From the NCBI GenBank assembly GCA_964629335.1, contig CAZVRH010000001.1:24563-88562 (forward strand): 64,000 nucleotides of DNA, given 5' to 3'. The notes beneath the pieces are model-generated. The model worked only from the letters and a program-made list of their open reading frames with translations, ran no database searches and had not been told where the DNA came from. How positions within the stretch are numbered: position 1 is the stretch's first letter; every line of letters starts with the position of its first letter. Shown one piece after another: positions 54,495 through 63,232 of the stretch. The stretch comes from CACPJA01 sp964629335. Its GTDB lineage: Bacteria; Pseudomonadota; Gammaproteobacteria; Steroidobacterales; UBA11654. A program made the translations under genes and the position numbers.

Positions 54495-54519
54495 GGATGG
54501 TAGTGGTGCCTGACGCTTA

Positions 54520-54547
54520 ATTATAAAACGTTGAATATATTTGAAAA
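54520..54547 (-). promoter_or_regulatory. Possible sigma-70 promoter for the korAB operon
   Basis: On the minus strand TTTTCA (54542-54547) is followed after 16 bp by a perfect TATAAT (54520-54525). The predicted start of transcription, near 54513, leaves a leader of about 20 nt before the ATG at 54494. The surrounding 175-bp gap between the dihydroorotase and this operon is AT-rich and otherwise empty. Confidence 0.4.
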
Positions 54548-54669
54548 TTTAACTACAAAAGTTTTCAGTTTCTTTTTTTATCTTACAACCCAAATAGGTT
54601 CAGAGAGAAAATTAACATATCCTGATAGGAAAAAAAACGTATTTTGTAATCCAAACCAAGATATTTTTT

Positions 54670-56010
54670 TTACAAAAACTCCAAGCGTCTTCCTAAAGGC
54701 TGGGAAAGTATTGTGCCCTCATCAAATATGAGCTCTCCATTAACAAAAGTTTTATTAATCATAGAGTTAAAAGTTTGATTTTCAAAAGGGCTCCATCCAC
54801 ATTCATAAAGGAGATTCTCCCTTCTAATCTTAGTAGAGGCATTGAGGTCGATGAGAACAAGGTCTGCCCAATAACCCTCCCTGATAAATCCGCGATCTTT
54901 TACGCCATAAATTTCTGCAACATTGTGACTGGTTTTTGCAACGATGGTTTCTAAAGACATTTTTCCCTGTTGAAAAAACTCTAGGAGCAATAACAATGAA
55001 TGCTGGACCAATGGCAAACCTGAAGGGCAATCAGGGTAAGGCTGGTTTTTCTCCTCAAGAGTATGTGGAGCATGATCTGTTGCAATTATATCGATAAGAT
55101 CATTGTTTACAGCCTGCATCAGAGCTACTTGATCGTCTTCAGTTTTAATGGCTGGATTACAAACTATGAGTTGTTGTAAGTCAGCATAACTAGAGTCATT
55201 AAAATGTAAATGATGAACACAAACTTCTGCTGTTATGTGTTTGTCTCGATGATTTATAGAATCAAATAAGCTTAACTCTGTTTCAGTGGTTAGATGCAAA
55301 ACATGTAGTCTTGTACCAAATTTTCTCGCTAATCCCACGGCCTTAGATGATGATTTATAGCAAGCCTCAACTGATCTGATATTAGGATGTTCGGAGACAG
55401 GTATCTGTGAAGTTTTATATTTTTTTCTCAACAGCTCAAGATTCTTGTTGATCAACGGAGTGTCCTCACAATGGGTGGCTATTAATACAGGGCACTCAGA
55501 AAAGATTTTTTCTAAAGCATCGTCATCATCCACCAACATATTACCAGTGGATGCCCCCATAAAAACTTTAACTCCGCAAGCATCTCCTGGTTGTAAACCT
55601 TTAATCTCATCCAAGTTGTTATTAGTGGCTCCTAAATAAAAAGCATAGTTAGCATGAGCTTTGCCCTCCGCCAATTTATATTTTTTTGATAAAAGATCTC
55701 TAGTAACGGTGGGAGGATTAACATTTGGCATATCCATAAATGAAGTAACACCGCCTGCAACTGCTGCTGCTGACTCTGAAAAAATACCGCCTTTGTGGGT
55801 TAACCCAGGCTCACGAAAATGAACCTGATCGTCGATCAATCCAGGTAACAAATACATGCCTTCGGCATCAATTATGTCTGTTGTGGCGCCAACACTTATG
55901 TCGTTGCCGACTTGTTGAATCCGACCTGACTCAATCAAGAGGTCAGCTTGTTTTATTGACCCTTCATTGACAATATTAGCATTGATTATTGCTATGGATT
56001 GTTTGCTCAT
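54670..56010 (-). CDS. pyrC: Dihydroorotase (class I), Gln variant of the metal motif
   Basis: Cyclises carbamoyl-aspartate in pyrimidine synthesis. From ATG at 56010 it is 446 aa. Amidohydrolase residues: DDQVHFREPG (59-69 region) with Gln62 where most have the first His of HxH, His64, carboxylated-Lys position K148 in GVKVFMGAS, His180 in ATHCEDT, His239 in VLHL and Asp312 in ATDHAPH. The DDQVHFR form recalls Bacteroidetes-type PyrC (from memory). An upstream in-frame TTG/ATG region would add 57 non-conserved residues. Other pyrimidine genes are not nearby. Confidence 0.88.
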   Translation of the reverse strand: MSKQSIAIINANIVNEGSIKQADLLIESGRIQQVGNDISVGATTDIIDAEGMYLLPGLIDDQVHFREPGLTHKGGIFSESAAAVAGGVTSFMDMPNVNPPTVTRDLLSKKYKLAEGKAHANYAFYLGATNNNLDEIKGLQPGDACGVKVFMGASTGNMLVDDDDALEKIFSECPVLIATHCEDTPLINKNLELLRKKYKTSQIPVSEHPNIRSVEACYKSSSKAVGLARKFGTRLHVLHLTTETELSLFDSINHRDKHITAEVCVHHLHFNDSSYADLQQLIVCNPAIKTEDDQVALMQAVNNDLIDIIATDHAPHTLEEKNQPYPDCPSGLPLVQHSLLLLLEFFQQGKMSLETIVAKTSHNVAEIYGVKDRGFIREGYWADLVLIDLNASTKIRRENLLYECGWSPFENQTFNSMINKTFVNGELIFDEGTILSQPLGRRLEFL

Positions 56011-56016
56011 AAAGTT

Positions 56017-56025
56017 ATTATAACA
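56017..56025 (-). promoter_or_regulatory. Extended -10 promoter element of pyrC
   Basis: The minus strand reads TGTTATAAT, a perfect extended -10 (TGnTATAAT). Only six bases (56011-56016) separate it from the pyrC ATG, so transcription would begin at or next to the start codon. No good -35 is seen, which an extended -10 tolerates. This implies a leaderless mRNA. Confidence 0.45.
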
Positions 56026-56063
56026 GTCTGGTCTATCAATGGATTTTAAAGAATAATTTTTTT

Positions 56064-57377
56064 GTGCTGAAAGGACATTCAAACAATATTTTTTATGGAT
56101 GGTATGTAGCAATATCTTGCAGTCTGGTCTATTTCTTCGTAAATTCAATGACCTTATTTGTTCCTCAGAATCTATTCCCAACCTTTATCGAGGAGTTCTC
56201 TCTCAACCGTGAGCAGGTAAGTTTAACGGTACGCAATACTCTTTTTTTTGCTGCGCTCCTTTCACCACTATCTGGTGTTCTCATTGACAAATATGGAGTC
56301 ACCGTCATCATGAGAATCGGGGTCATTATTATGGCCTTAACCTATAGTTTCTATCCTTTTGCTAGCTCTATAGAAACGCTGTATCGGCTCCATATACTCA
56401 TGGCTGTTGGGTTGGTTATGTCGGGCTTAGGGCCTAATGTCATCATTGTCTCAAGTTGGTTTAAAAAACATCGCGGAAAAGTTGTCGGCATGGTGGTAGC
56501 CAGCTCGAGCCTCGGTGGTGCCACTTTACCTCTGCTCATCTCACCCATAGTCAATCACTCTGAGTGGGGTTGGAGATGGGGTTTTGGGCTCCTTTCGATA
56601 CTCTTTTGGATATTTGCAGTTGTGCCCGTGTACAAAGTGATTAGACCTACACCCGAAGTGATGGGGCTCAATCCAGACGGTAGCCCAGAGGAACAAACAG
56701 AACGCCTTGAAACCTCTCTGGTACAGCCAGTTGAAGATAAAGATACCACAAAATTTAAGGATGCCATTTTCTCGAAAGCCTTATGGTGTTTAGGCATTGG
56801 TTCAGCATGTCTGTGGTTCTCAATCCAGGGCTTGAATAGTCAAATTAGGATATTCTTTGAACTGGATGCTGGCTTCACGGCACAACAATCTGTCCTCTTA
56901 TTTTCAATAATATACTGGTTTAGTTTTGTCGGTAAATTCTCCTTTGGAGCATTAAGTGACAAACTGCCTAAAAGAACTGTCCTTTTTATAAGTTCTTGTG
57001 TGCTGTTTATAGGTTCTTTATTGCTATTTGAATTTTCTGGTAAGCAACTGGTGTTAACTGAAAACACGATTCAGTTAAGTTTGTTTACTATATTCTTCGG
57101 TCTCGGTTTTGGTGGAAGCTTTAGTATGATTCAATTAGTTGCGGTAGAAACATTTGGAAAACATTATTTAGGAAGAGTACTAGGCATTATAAGCATGATA
57201 GACGGATTAGCAGCAGCTGGAGCAACTCAATTATTGGCTGCCATGGCTGATGATGCTTCGGGTAGCTATCTCAAAGCTTTTGGATTGGTTGCGATAGTCA
57301 CATTGATAGGAGTTATCAATGTGTTCTTTATCAAGCCAATAGAAACAAAATCAAAATCAATCCAAGATTTGTCATAA
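56064..57377 (+). CDS. MFS transporter, OFA/monocarboxylate-like
   Basis: The 437 aa form twelve membrane helices, beginning NNIFYGWYVAISCSLVYFF, typical of oxalate/formate and monocarboxylate porters. Loop signatures are LSGVLIDKYGVTVIMRIG and GALSDKLPKRTVL. The start is GTG at 56064 without a ribosome-binding site, supported by the family N-terminus. It leads an operon with a TauD-family dioxygenase 20-30 bp downstream and a Tat amidohydrolase, so it likely imports their substrate, probably an organic acid. Confidence 0.88.
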   Translation: MLKGHSNNIFYGWYVAISCSLVYFFVNSMTLFVPQNLFPTFIEEFSLNREQVSLTVRNTLFFAALLSPLSGVLIDKYGVTVIMRIGVIIMALTYSFYPFASSIETLYRLHILMAVGLVMSGLGPNVIIVSSWFKKHRGKVVGMVVASSSLGGATLPLLISPIVNHSEWGWRWGFGLLSILFWIFAVVPVYKVIRPTPEVMGLNPDGSPEEQTERLETSLVQPVEDKDTTKFKDAIFSKALWCLGIGSACLWFSIQGLNSQIRIFFELDAGFTAQQSVLLFSIIYWFSFVGKFSFGALSDKLPKRTVLFISSCVLFIGSLLLFEFSGKQLVLTENTIQLSLFTIFFGLGFGGSFSMIQLVAVETFGKHYLGRVLGIISMIDGLAAAGATQLLAAMADDASGSYLKAFGLVAIVTLIGVINVFFIKPIETKSKSIQDLS

Positions 57378-57406
57378 CCGCTTATTAACGTTAACCTTTG
57401 TATGAT

Positions 57407-58261
57407 ATGCGAAATAAATATAAAACATTTAGTATCAATCAAATGTCATCATCGATCGGTGCTGAAATTATCGGATTAGATCTGAGTCAAAAACTCTCCA
57501 AACCAATGCTTAGAGAACTGAATCAGGCCTGGTTGGACTACCAAGTATTATTTTTCAGAGATCAGCCCTTAACCCCTGATCAACATGTTAATTTCACAAA
57601 AAATTTCGGTGAACTTCAAGGACCTGGTTACATGCCTACTCTGGACGGATACCCAAATGTTTATGTTCAAGAATACCCTGACTTATATAAAGGCATTGTC
57701 TCTGATGTGGACTGGCATATCGATGCCTCTTTCATGGATAAACCTTTAAAGGGGGCGGTCCTGTATGCTCTCGATGTCCCATCAACAGGTGGAGACACCG
57801 CTTGGGTCAACCTATATTTAGCCTATGAACTGCTCTCGAAACCCATGCAAAGGTTATGCTCCAGTTTGACTGCTGTACATGATAATTTTCATAAAAACCT
57901 AACTAATGTTTTAGATACATACGGTGCACAAGGGTATGAAATGGCCAGAAAAGCAACACCACCCAATGAACATCCTTTGGTCTGTAGGCATCCAGAAACA
58001 GGCAAGAAATGTCTCTTTTATAGTGAGCTTATGATTTCCCATTTTAAGCAGCTGAACGTAGATGAAAATAGAGCTCTGAAAGACTTTCTCGTCAATCACA
58101 TAAAGAAACCCGAACTGTATTGCCGATTTAAATGGGAAAATCATTCGATTGCTTTTTGGGACAATCGTTGTACGGCGCATAAGGGTATTTTTGATTTTGG
58201 CCAGGAACATAGATTGATGCATCGGGTTGCGATTCAAGGCGAAACCAAACCAAAGAAATAA
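57407..58261 (+). CDS. TauD/TfdA-family Fe(II)/2-oxoglutarate dioxygenase
   Basis: Predicted to hydroxylate a small organic (often sulfonated, ether or carboxylated) substrate with oxygen and 2-oxoglutarate. The 284 aa (ATG at 57407; TTG at 57398 is less likely) carry the facial triad His104-x-Asp106 in DWHIDASFMD and a distal His within FGQEHRLMHRVAIQG, where the Arg binds 2-oxoglutarate. SIGAEIIGLDLSQKL and LFFRDQPLTPDQHVNF are family-typical. Its stop lies 2 bp before the amidohydrolase ATG. Confidence 0.93.
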   Translation: MRNKYKTFSINQMSSSIGAEIIGLDLSQKLSKPMLRELNQAWLDYQVLFFRDQPLTPDQHVNFTKNFGELQGPGYMPTLDGYPNVYVQEYPDLYKGIVSDVDWHIDASFMDKPLKGAVLYALDVPSTGGDTAWVNLYLAYELLSKPMQRLCSSLTAVHDNFHKNLTNVLDTYGAQGYEMARKATPPNEHPLVCRHPETGKKCLFYSELMISHFKQLNVDENRALKDFLVNHIKKPELYCRFKWENHSIAFWDNRCTAHKGIFDFGQEHRLMHRVAIQGETKPKK

Positions 58262-58263
58262 TT

Positions 58264-59694
58264 ATGTGGGTTAAAAAGTTTCACAGAGACGATATCGAGG
58301 ACAAAAGATCTCCTATTCCTACCCAAGTAGTCTCTAATGAGGAATATCTCCCAAGACCCCAGACCAAACAGCAAAAACAGGTCGAAGATCTCATCCAATC
58401 GCTGGCCAGTAAATATAGTAAAACAGCAGGGCTTTCAAGAAGAGATTTTTTAAAAACCGTAAACGGAATGGCGGTTGCTTTCACGGCAATGAACCAAGTT
58501 TTTGGTGACTACTTTCAAGTGCAAGCTGAAGAAATGGTCAACCCATCAGCCATTAAAGAATTATGGCCTAAAAATGAATTTATCTTTGATGTACAAACAC
58601 ATCATGTAGCCACTGGGAAAACAGAACCTTTGGGGTTTCGAGTCATGGCTTGGCCTTTTAATAAAAACTTGGAAGGTAAGAAACCACAAAAAGACGATCT
58701 TCGATTTAATAATTATGTCAAAGAAGTGTTTTTGGACAGTGAGGTTTCAGTTGCTTGTTTAAGCGGTGTGGCATCCAAAGTTTTGGATGTAATTAATGTA
58801 GATGAAATGGTTGAGGCAAGAAACACCATAAATGCGATGTCCGGTTCAGAACGCATGCTTTGCCATGGTCCGATCGCTCCCTATGTGCCAAACTTTCTAG
58901 AAGAAGCTGAGAGACAAGCAATGGATTTAAATATAGATGCTTGGAAGTTTTATACCGGAGTATTTGACACCAAAGGTGAATACAGCTGGCGTATGGACGA
59001 TGAAGAGTTGATTTATCCATTTTATGAAAAAGTAAAAACTTGGGGGAAAAATATTGTGTGTGCCCATAAAGGTCTTCCCTTTAGAAAACCAAGGCCAGGA
59101 GAAATTGATTACACACACCCAAGAGACATCAAAAAAGCGGCTTTAGATCATCCTGACTTAAATTTTGTCGCCTATCATTCAGGCTTTAGAGATCAACATA
59201 TGAATCTGCCACCTGAAGATTTATATATTGATGAAAATGCCTATTTACCCTACACCACTGATCTGTGTCAAGATAGAATAGATAACCCTAAGATGACCAA
59301 TGTTTATATGGAACTAGGCACCACGTTTGGTCACACTGTTATTACACACCCAAAAATCTGTGCTCATTTACTGGGACAAATTATTAAGGCTTTTGGCGTG
59401 GATCGTGTTCTTTTTGGAACTGACTCGATATGGTGGGGTTCACCTCAATGGCAAATTGAAGCGTTAAGAAGATTCCAAATTCCTCAAGAAATGCAGGAAA
59501 AATTTGGTTATGCGTCCATTACTGATGAAGATAAAGCAAAAATTTTTGGGCTCAACGCAGCCAAACTCTACGGAATTGATGTTGAAGAAACAAGGCTGCA
59601 AATTGCGAACGATCGAATGACTCATTTAAAGGAAGTTTACCTCGCTGAAGGTGGCGCCCCTAGCAACAATATTTATGGATGGGTGCTGGGTTAA
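58264..59694 (+). CDS. Tat-exported amidohydrolase (amidohydrolase-2 family)
   Basis: Metal-dependent hydrolase or decarboxylase of the ACMSD-like group; substrate unknown. The 476 aa carry a twin-arginine signal LSRRDFLKTVNGMAVAF, but only at residues 57-73, after a hydrophilic N-extension of about 56 residues in which I see no alternative start. Catalytic-type residues: FDVQTHHV near the barrel start, VCAHKG, VAYHSGFRD and FGTDSIWWG. It ends the MFS-dioxygenase operon and faces the ENPP-like gene across only 2 bp. Confidence 0.85.
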   Translation: MWVKKFHRDDIEDKRSPIPTQVVSNEEYLPRPQTKQQKQVEDLIQSLASKYSKTAGLSRRDFLKTVNGMAVAFTAMNQVFGDYFQVQAEEMVNPSAIKELWPKNEFIFDVQTHHVATGKTEPLGFRVMAWPFNKNLEGKKPQKDDLRFNNYVKEVFLDSEVSVACLSGVASKVLDVINVDEMVEARNTINAMSGSERMLCHGPIAPYVPNFLEEAERQAMDLNIDAWKFYTGVFDTKGEYSWRMDDEELIYPFYEKVKTWGKNIVCAHKGLPFRKPRPGEIDYTHPRDIKKAALDHPDLNFVAYHSGFRDQHMNLPPEDLYIDENAYLPYTTDLCQDRIDNPKMTNVYMELGTTFGHTVITHPKICAHLLGQIIKAFGVDRVLFGTDSIWWGSPQWQIEALRRFQIPQEMQEKFGYASITDEDKAKIFGLNAAKLYGIDVEETRLQIANDRMTHLKEVYLAEGGAPSNNIYGWVLG

Positions 59695-59696
59695 TT

Positions 59697-60872
59697 TTAA
59701 TCATCTCCTTTAAGAGGTATGGCTTTCCCTTCCATATAATCGGTATCTTTAAGACCTAATATTTTAGCAATTGTTGGAGCTAAATCGATTTGATGGACGG
59801 GTCCTAAATTTTGATGTTTAATCGCTGCACCCATTGCGTAGAAGATCCCCCACATATCAGGCATGTTTGGAGAGTACCCATGCATTCCTTTGGGACGAGC
59901 GTTAATACTGCTTGAGAACATATTAGGTGCATCGGTTGTGAGCAATAAATCCCCTGTTCTGGTGGGATGATTTAAGCGATACGACTTAGGGATATTGTTT
60001 TTATCAAAAACAGTTATACCCTCTTGCTTTGCAAAATATTCTCGGGCCTTACCTTTATCGCTTTCGTCAAGAAAAAGATGAGCGATAGCGGGTCCGGAGG
60101 AGACTGTCATGTTAATCTCAGATCGTTCAACCAATTCTCTTAGTTGTATGTAATTAGACACTTGGGTCATTCCATGGTCGCTCACTACAAAGAGCGTGAT
60201 GTATTCCCAACCCTTGCGTTCCTCAATCTCATTCAAAAGGATTCTTAGAAGTCTATTCTGTCTTTGGATTTGTAGCTTGACCGAAGGAGCAGTGGGGCCA
60301 TCTTGATGAGCAACGGTATCGGTACCATCCCAATAACTCATTATCAATCGTGGCCTTTCTGGGCCCTTCATATCCAGCCATTCTGTAATCTGTTTAATTT
60401 TTATTTCTTCACTGATAGCTGCATCAAAAGGGGCTTTTCGATAACGTGCGCCAATATTATTCCAATCTGTTTCAGAACCTACCCAGAAATAAATCGCTGT
60501 GGGAATATTAGCCTCCTCTGCTAAAACCCAAATCGGCTTAACATCAATCAAATCTCCTTGATCAGGATAGTTAAAATATCCAGCGTCTCGATCATAAAAT
60601 GAATTATGCAGAATTCCGTGTTTATCTGGGTGCACTCCTGTAGCCAATGAAACATGGCCTGGGTAGGTGGTTGATTGATAAACGGGTACTAAGTGATCCG
60701 CTCTTAGCCCCTGCTGTTCAATGTATTCAAAAGAATCAATTTGTTCAGCCTTCCAAAGATCGTGCCTGATCCCATCCATTGAAATCACAATAACCGTGGG
60801 CTCCTTTGTGAACCCCCAAGAAGCATATAAACATATGGCAATAAATAATGAAAATCTGAGAAAAAATTTCAC
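59697..60872 (-). CDS. Exported ENPP-like phosphodiesterase (alkaline phosphatase superfamily)
   Basis: Predicted two-zinc nucleotide pyrophosphatase/phosphodiesterase. The 391 aa have a signal peptide (cut near GFTKE). Metal and catalytic residues: Asp33 in ISMDGIRHD, nucleophile Thr69 in TTYPGHVSLATG, Asp and His in DGTDTVAHQDGP, and VVSDHGMTQ. Further family residues lie in KGMHGYSPNMPDM. It likely hydrolyses nucleotide or phosphodiester compounds in the periplasm. It is last of the lipA-M48-rhomboid-methyltransferase run, 3 bp after the methyltransferase. Confidence 0.92.
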   Translation of the reverse strand: MKFFLRFSLFIAICLYASWGFTKEPTVIVISMDGIRHDLWKAEQIDSFEYIEQQGLRADHLVPVYQSTTYPGHVSLATGVHPDKHGILHNSFYDRDAGYFNYPDQGDLIDVKPIWVLAEEANIPTAIYFWVGSETDWNNIGARYRKAPFDAAISEEIKIKQITEWLDMKGPERPRLIMSYWDGTDTVAHQDGPTAPSVKLQIQRQNRLLRILLNEIEERKGWEYITLFVVSDHGMTQVSNYIQLRELVERSEINMTVSSGPAIAHLFLDESDKGKAREYFAKQEGITVFDKNNIPKSYRLNHPTRTGDLLLTTDAPNMFSSSINARPKGMHGYSPNMPDMWGIFYAMGAAIKHQNLGPVHQIDLAPTIAKILGLKDTDYMEGKAIPLKGDD

Positions 60873-60875
60873 TGA

Positions 60876-61694
60876 TTATTCTGGTTTTTTAAATTTCAAG
60901 GTAAAACGGTCGCTTTCCCCGATGTCACGAAATATTTTCCTTTCATCTTCATTTAAGCTGGCGAAGGTTGGGGGTAAAGTCCAGACCCCTTGCCTATGAT
61001 CCTTGGTATCTCTAGGATTTGCATTGATCTCCGAAGAAGCTTCTAGAACAAAGCCTACAGTTTCTGCCAATTCAATCATGAACGCTTGATTAACATAACC
61101 TGATTTAGCTTTTGGGTCTTGTTTAACAGAAGGATCGCCTCGGTGCTCAACCACCCCTAAAATGCCTCCGGGTTTTAAGACATTGTAGAAAACACGCAAT
61201 GCTTTTTGCTCCTGGCCACTCGCCATCCAATTATGGACATTTCTGAAAGTCAGTACCATATCTACACTATCAGGATCCGCAATTTCTACACGTTCAGGTA
61301 GTTCAAAAATCCCGTGTCTTACGTTGCTATATAATTCAGGATATTCAGCCAATTTTTTCAAAAACACTGGGGCAAATCTCACGAAGGGTTCTCGATCTGT
61401 ATTTAAATCGTAAGAAGCTGTTATATATTGTCCAGACTCATTTAGGTACGGTGCAAGAATTTCCGTGTACCACCCTGAAGATGGCCAGACTTCAACTACT
61501 GTCATGCCTTCTTCGATACCAAAAAACTCCAATGTTTCTTTTGGATGCCTGCTGACATCTCTGGATTTATTTTTTTCTGATCTGTGCTCACCCGATAGAA
61601 CCTGATCCAATGTATGAGCCTCAACCCATGTAGCATGCTGTATCGGTAAAAACATAAACAACAGAATCCAAAGAGTTTTAATAGTGATTTGCAT
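60876..61694 (-). CDS. Exported SAM-dependent methyltransferase-like protein (COG4798-type)
   Basis: The 272 aa (ATG at 61694; GGAG about 6 nt upstream; a TTG at 61709 is rejected) have a signal peptide (LWILLFMFLPIQHA, cut near VEAHT). A Rossmann-type methyltransferase fold follows, with VVEVWPSSGWYTEILAPYL in place of the usual E/DxGxG loop, and VDMVLTFRNVHNWM. A bacterial family of predicted methyltransferases with signal peptides is known (COG4798); how SAM would reach the periplasm is unclear. Activity may be lost or altered. Confidence 0.8.
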   Translation of the reverse strand: MQITIKTLWILLFMFLPIQHATWVEAHTLDQVLSGEHRSEKNKSRDVSRHPKETLEFFGIEEGMTVVEVWPSSGWYTEILAPYLNESGQYITASYDLNTDREPFVRFAPVFLKKLAEYPELYSNVRHGIFELPERVEIADPDSVDMVLTFRNVHNWMASGQEQKALRVFYNVLKPGGILGVVEHRGDPSVKQDPKAKSGYVNQAFMIELAETVGFVLEASSEINANPRDTKDHRQGVWTLPPTFASLNEDERKIFRDIGESDRFTLKFKKPE

Positions 61695-61714
61695 TTCTTT
61701 CTCCTTCAAAATAA

Positions 61715-62392
61715 TTATCCTGCTTTCTTCCTAGTTACGACGGCTAAGATGGGAGCCAAAATCATGCCGGCTATAAACCCTCCAATATGGGCGCCAAAAG
61801 CCACTCCGCCACCAGAACCAGCATTTGCTCCATTTATGAGCTGAAGCACGAACCAAAAAATTAACACTACAAAAGCAGGTAATTTTAATATTTGTATAAA
61901 AAAACCAAAAGGAATGGCCACTCGGACTTTCCTTTTGGGAAAAAACACAACGTAAGCTCCCAGCACACCAGAGATTGCTCCGCTGGCTCCGATCATTGGT
62001 ATTGTAGAGGACGGCTCAGGTAAAGCTTGGGTCAGGGCAGCAATGATTCCACATATGAAATAAAATATAACAAAGACAGGTTTACCCAATATATCTTCGA
62101 TGTTGTCCCCAAAAATCCACAAGTAGAGCATGTTGCCAATTAAATGCATAAACCCACCGTGTAAAAACATGGATGTAATCAGAGTAAATTCTGGGCTTAC
62201 CCATCTTAAGGAGGGCGGAAGTGCCGCACCCTGAAGAAGGCTTGCTGGAATGACCCCTAGAGCTAAAATAGCTTCTCGACCCTCTCTACCAAGCGAGAGC
62301 TGCCATAAAAAAATTAACCCGCATAGAGCAATAAAAATAATCGTGATTACAGGTTTGGATCGGGTTGGATTTTCGTCTGCCAGTGGGATCAT
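61715..62392 (-). CDS. Rhomboid-family intramembrane serine protease
   Basis: Cleaves membrane proteins within the bilayer. The 225 aa form about six to seven helices with FLHGGFMHLIGNMLYL (His and Asn of the oxyanion region), nucleophile Ser137 in IGASGAISG, and catalytic His in GAHIGGFIAG. The substrate is unknown. It starts 3 bp after the M48 stop; M48 and rhomboid together suggest membrane quality control. Confidence 0.95.
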   Translation of the reverse strand: MIPLADENPTRSKPVITIIFIALCGLIFLWQLSLGREGREAILALGVIPASLLQGAALPPSLRWVSPEFTLITSMFLHGGFMHLIGNMLYLWIFGDNIEDILGKPVFVIFYFICGIIAALTQALPEPSSTIPMIGASGAISGVLGAYVVFFPKRKVRVAIPFGFFIQILKLPAFVVLIFWFVLQLINGANAGSGGGVAFGAHIGGFIAGMILAPILAVVTRKKAG

Positions 62393-62395
62393 AAA

Positions 62396-63232
62396 TCAAT
62401 AGTCACAGTTAGGTTTTTTTTCAACCTGATTATAAAGCAATAAAGCATCAGATAGTTGGCTAGCAAGTCCATTGATCCTGGTTGTGGATGATGGATGTGT
62501 GCTGGCAAATTCAGGTATTCTTTGTTCCTGATCTTTGGCTTTCATTTTCTTCCATAGGCTCATGCTGGATATCGGATTAAAGCCAGCTTGTGCCATAAAA
62601 ATAATCCCTTTTTTATCAGCATCGGTTTCTTGTTCTCTCGCATAAGGCAAATTCAGCCCATAAGTAGCCATGACGTTTGACATGGTATTAATAGCATTAA
62701 TTTTATTCTGAGTCTCGTAAAGATCAGATTGGGTATAAATGGGTTGACTAGCAATCTTACTTGCAACCACAGCGGTCCCAATCATTGCACCCACTTGAGT
62801 TCGCATTGCCCTTTTGGCACGCTCATAACTATGCTTTTCTGTTACATGTGCTATCTCATGGCCTATCACAGCTGCTAACTCGTTTTGGTTACTCGCTACT
62901 TCAAAGAGTCCTGTATTAACTCCTATTTTGCCTGCAGGCAATACCACAGCATTTGCAGCAGGGTCCTCAAAGACTTCTATGTCCCAGTCGAGACTGCTGA
63001 AAGGCTCATCCATTTGTCTAATAATATTTTTTGCTACACATCGAACCATGGTTCTTTTCTTAAGATCTCTTGAAATGGGGATAGAATTGATCATTTGCTC
63101 CCATTGTTTTTCTGATTCAACTTGAATTTCTCTTTCACTCACAAGAAGGGCCGCGTTAAGATTCATTGAAGACAACAACAAGACAAGACTAGAGTTGAAA
63201 GCGATGAATATTTTGTTGCTCAGTTTAATCAT
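62396..63232 (-). CDS. Periplasmic M48-family zinc metallopeptidase
   Basis: Likely envelope quality-control protease (BepA/LoiP group). The 278 aa have a signal peptide (cut near NLNA), the zinc motif HEIAH (125-129) in GHEIAHVTEKH, the third ligand Glu in REQETDADKKG, and FASTHPSSTTRI near the end. No TPR domain is present, so it is closer to LoiP than BepA. The ATG overlaps the lipA 3' end by 8 bp. Confidence 0.93.
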   Translation of the reverse strand: MIKLSNKIFIAFNSSLVLLLSSMNLNAALLVSEREIQVESEKQWEQMINSIPISRDLKKRTMVRCVAKNIIRQMDEPFSSLDWDIEVFEDPAANAVVLPAGKIGVNTGLFEVASNQNELAAVIGHEIAHVTEKHSYERAKRAMRTQVGAMIGTAVVASKIASQPIYTQSDLYETQNKINAINTMSNVMATYGLNLPYAREQETDADKKGIIFMAQAGFNPISSMSLWKKMKAKDQEQRIPEFASTHPSSTTRINGLASQLSDALLLYNQVEKKPNCDY

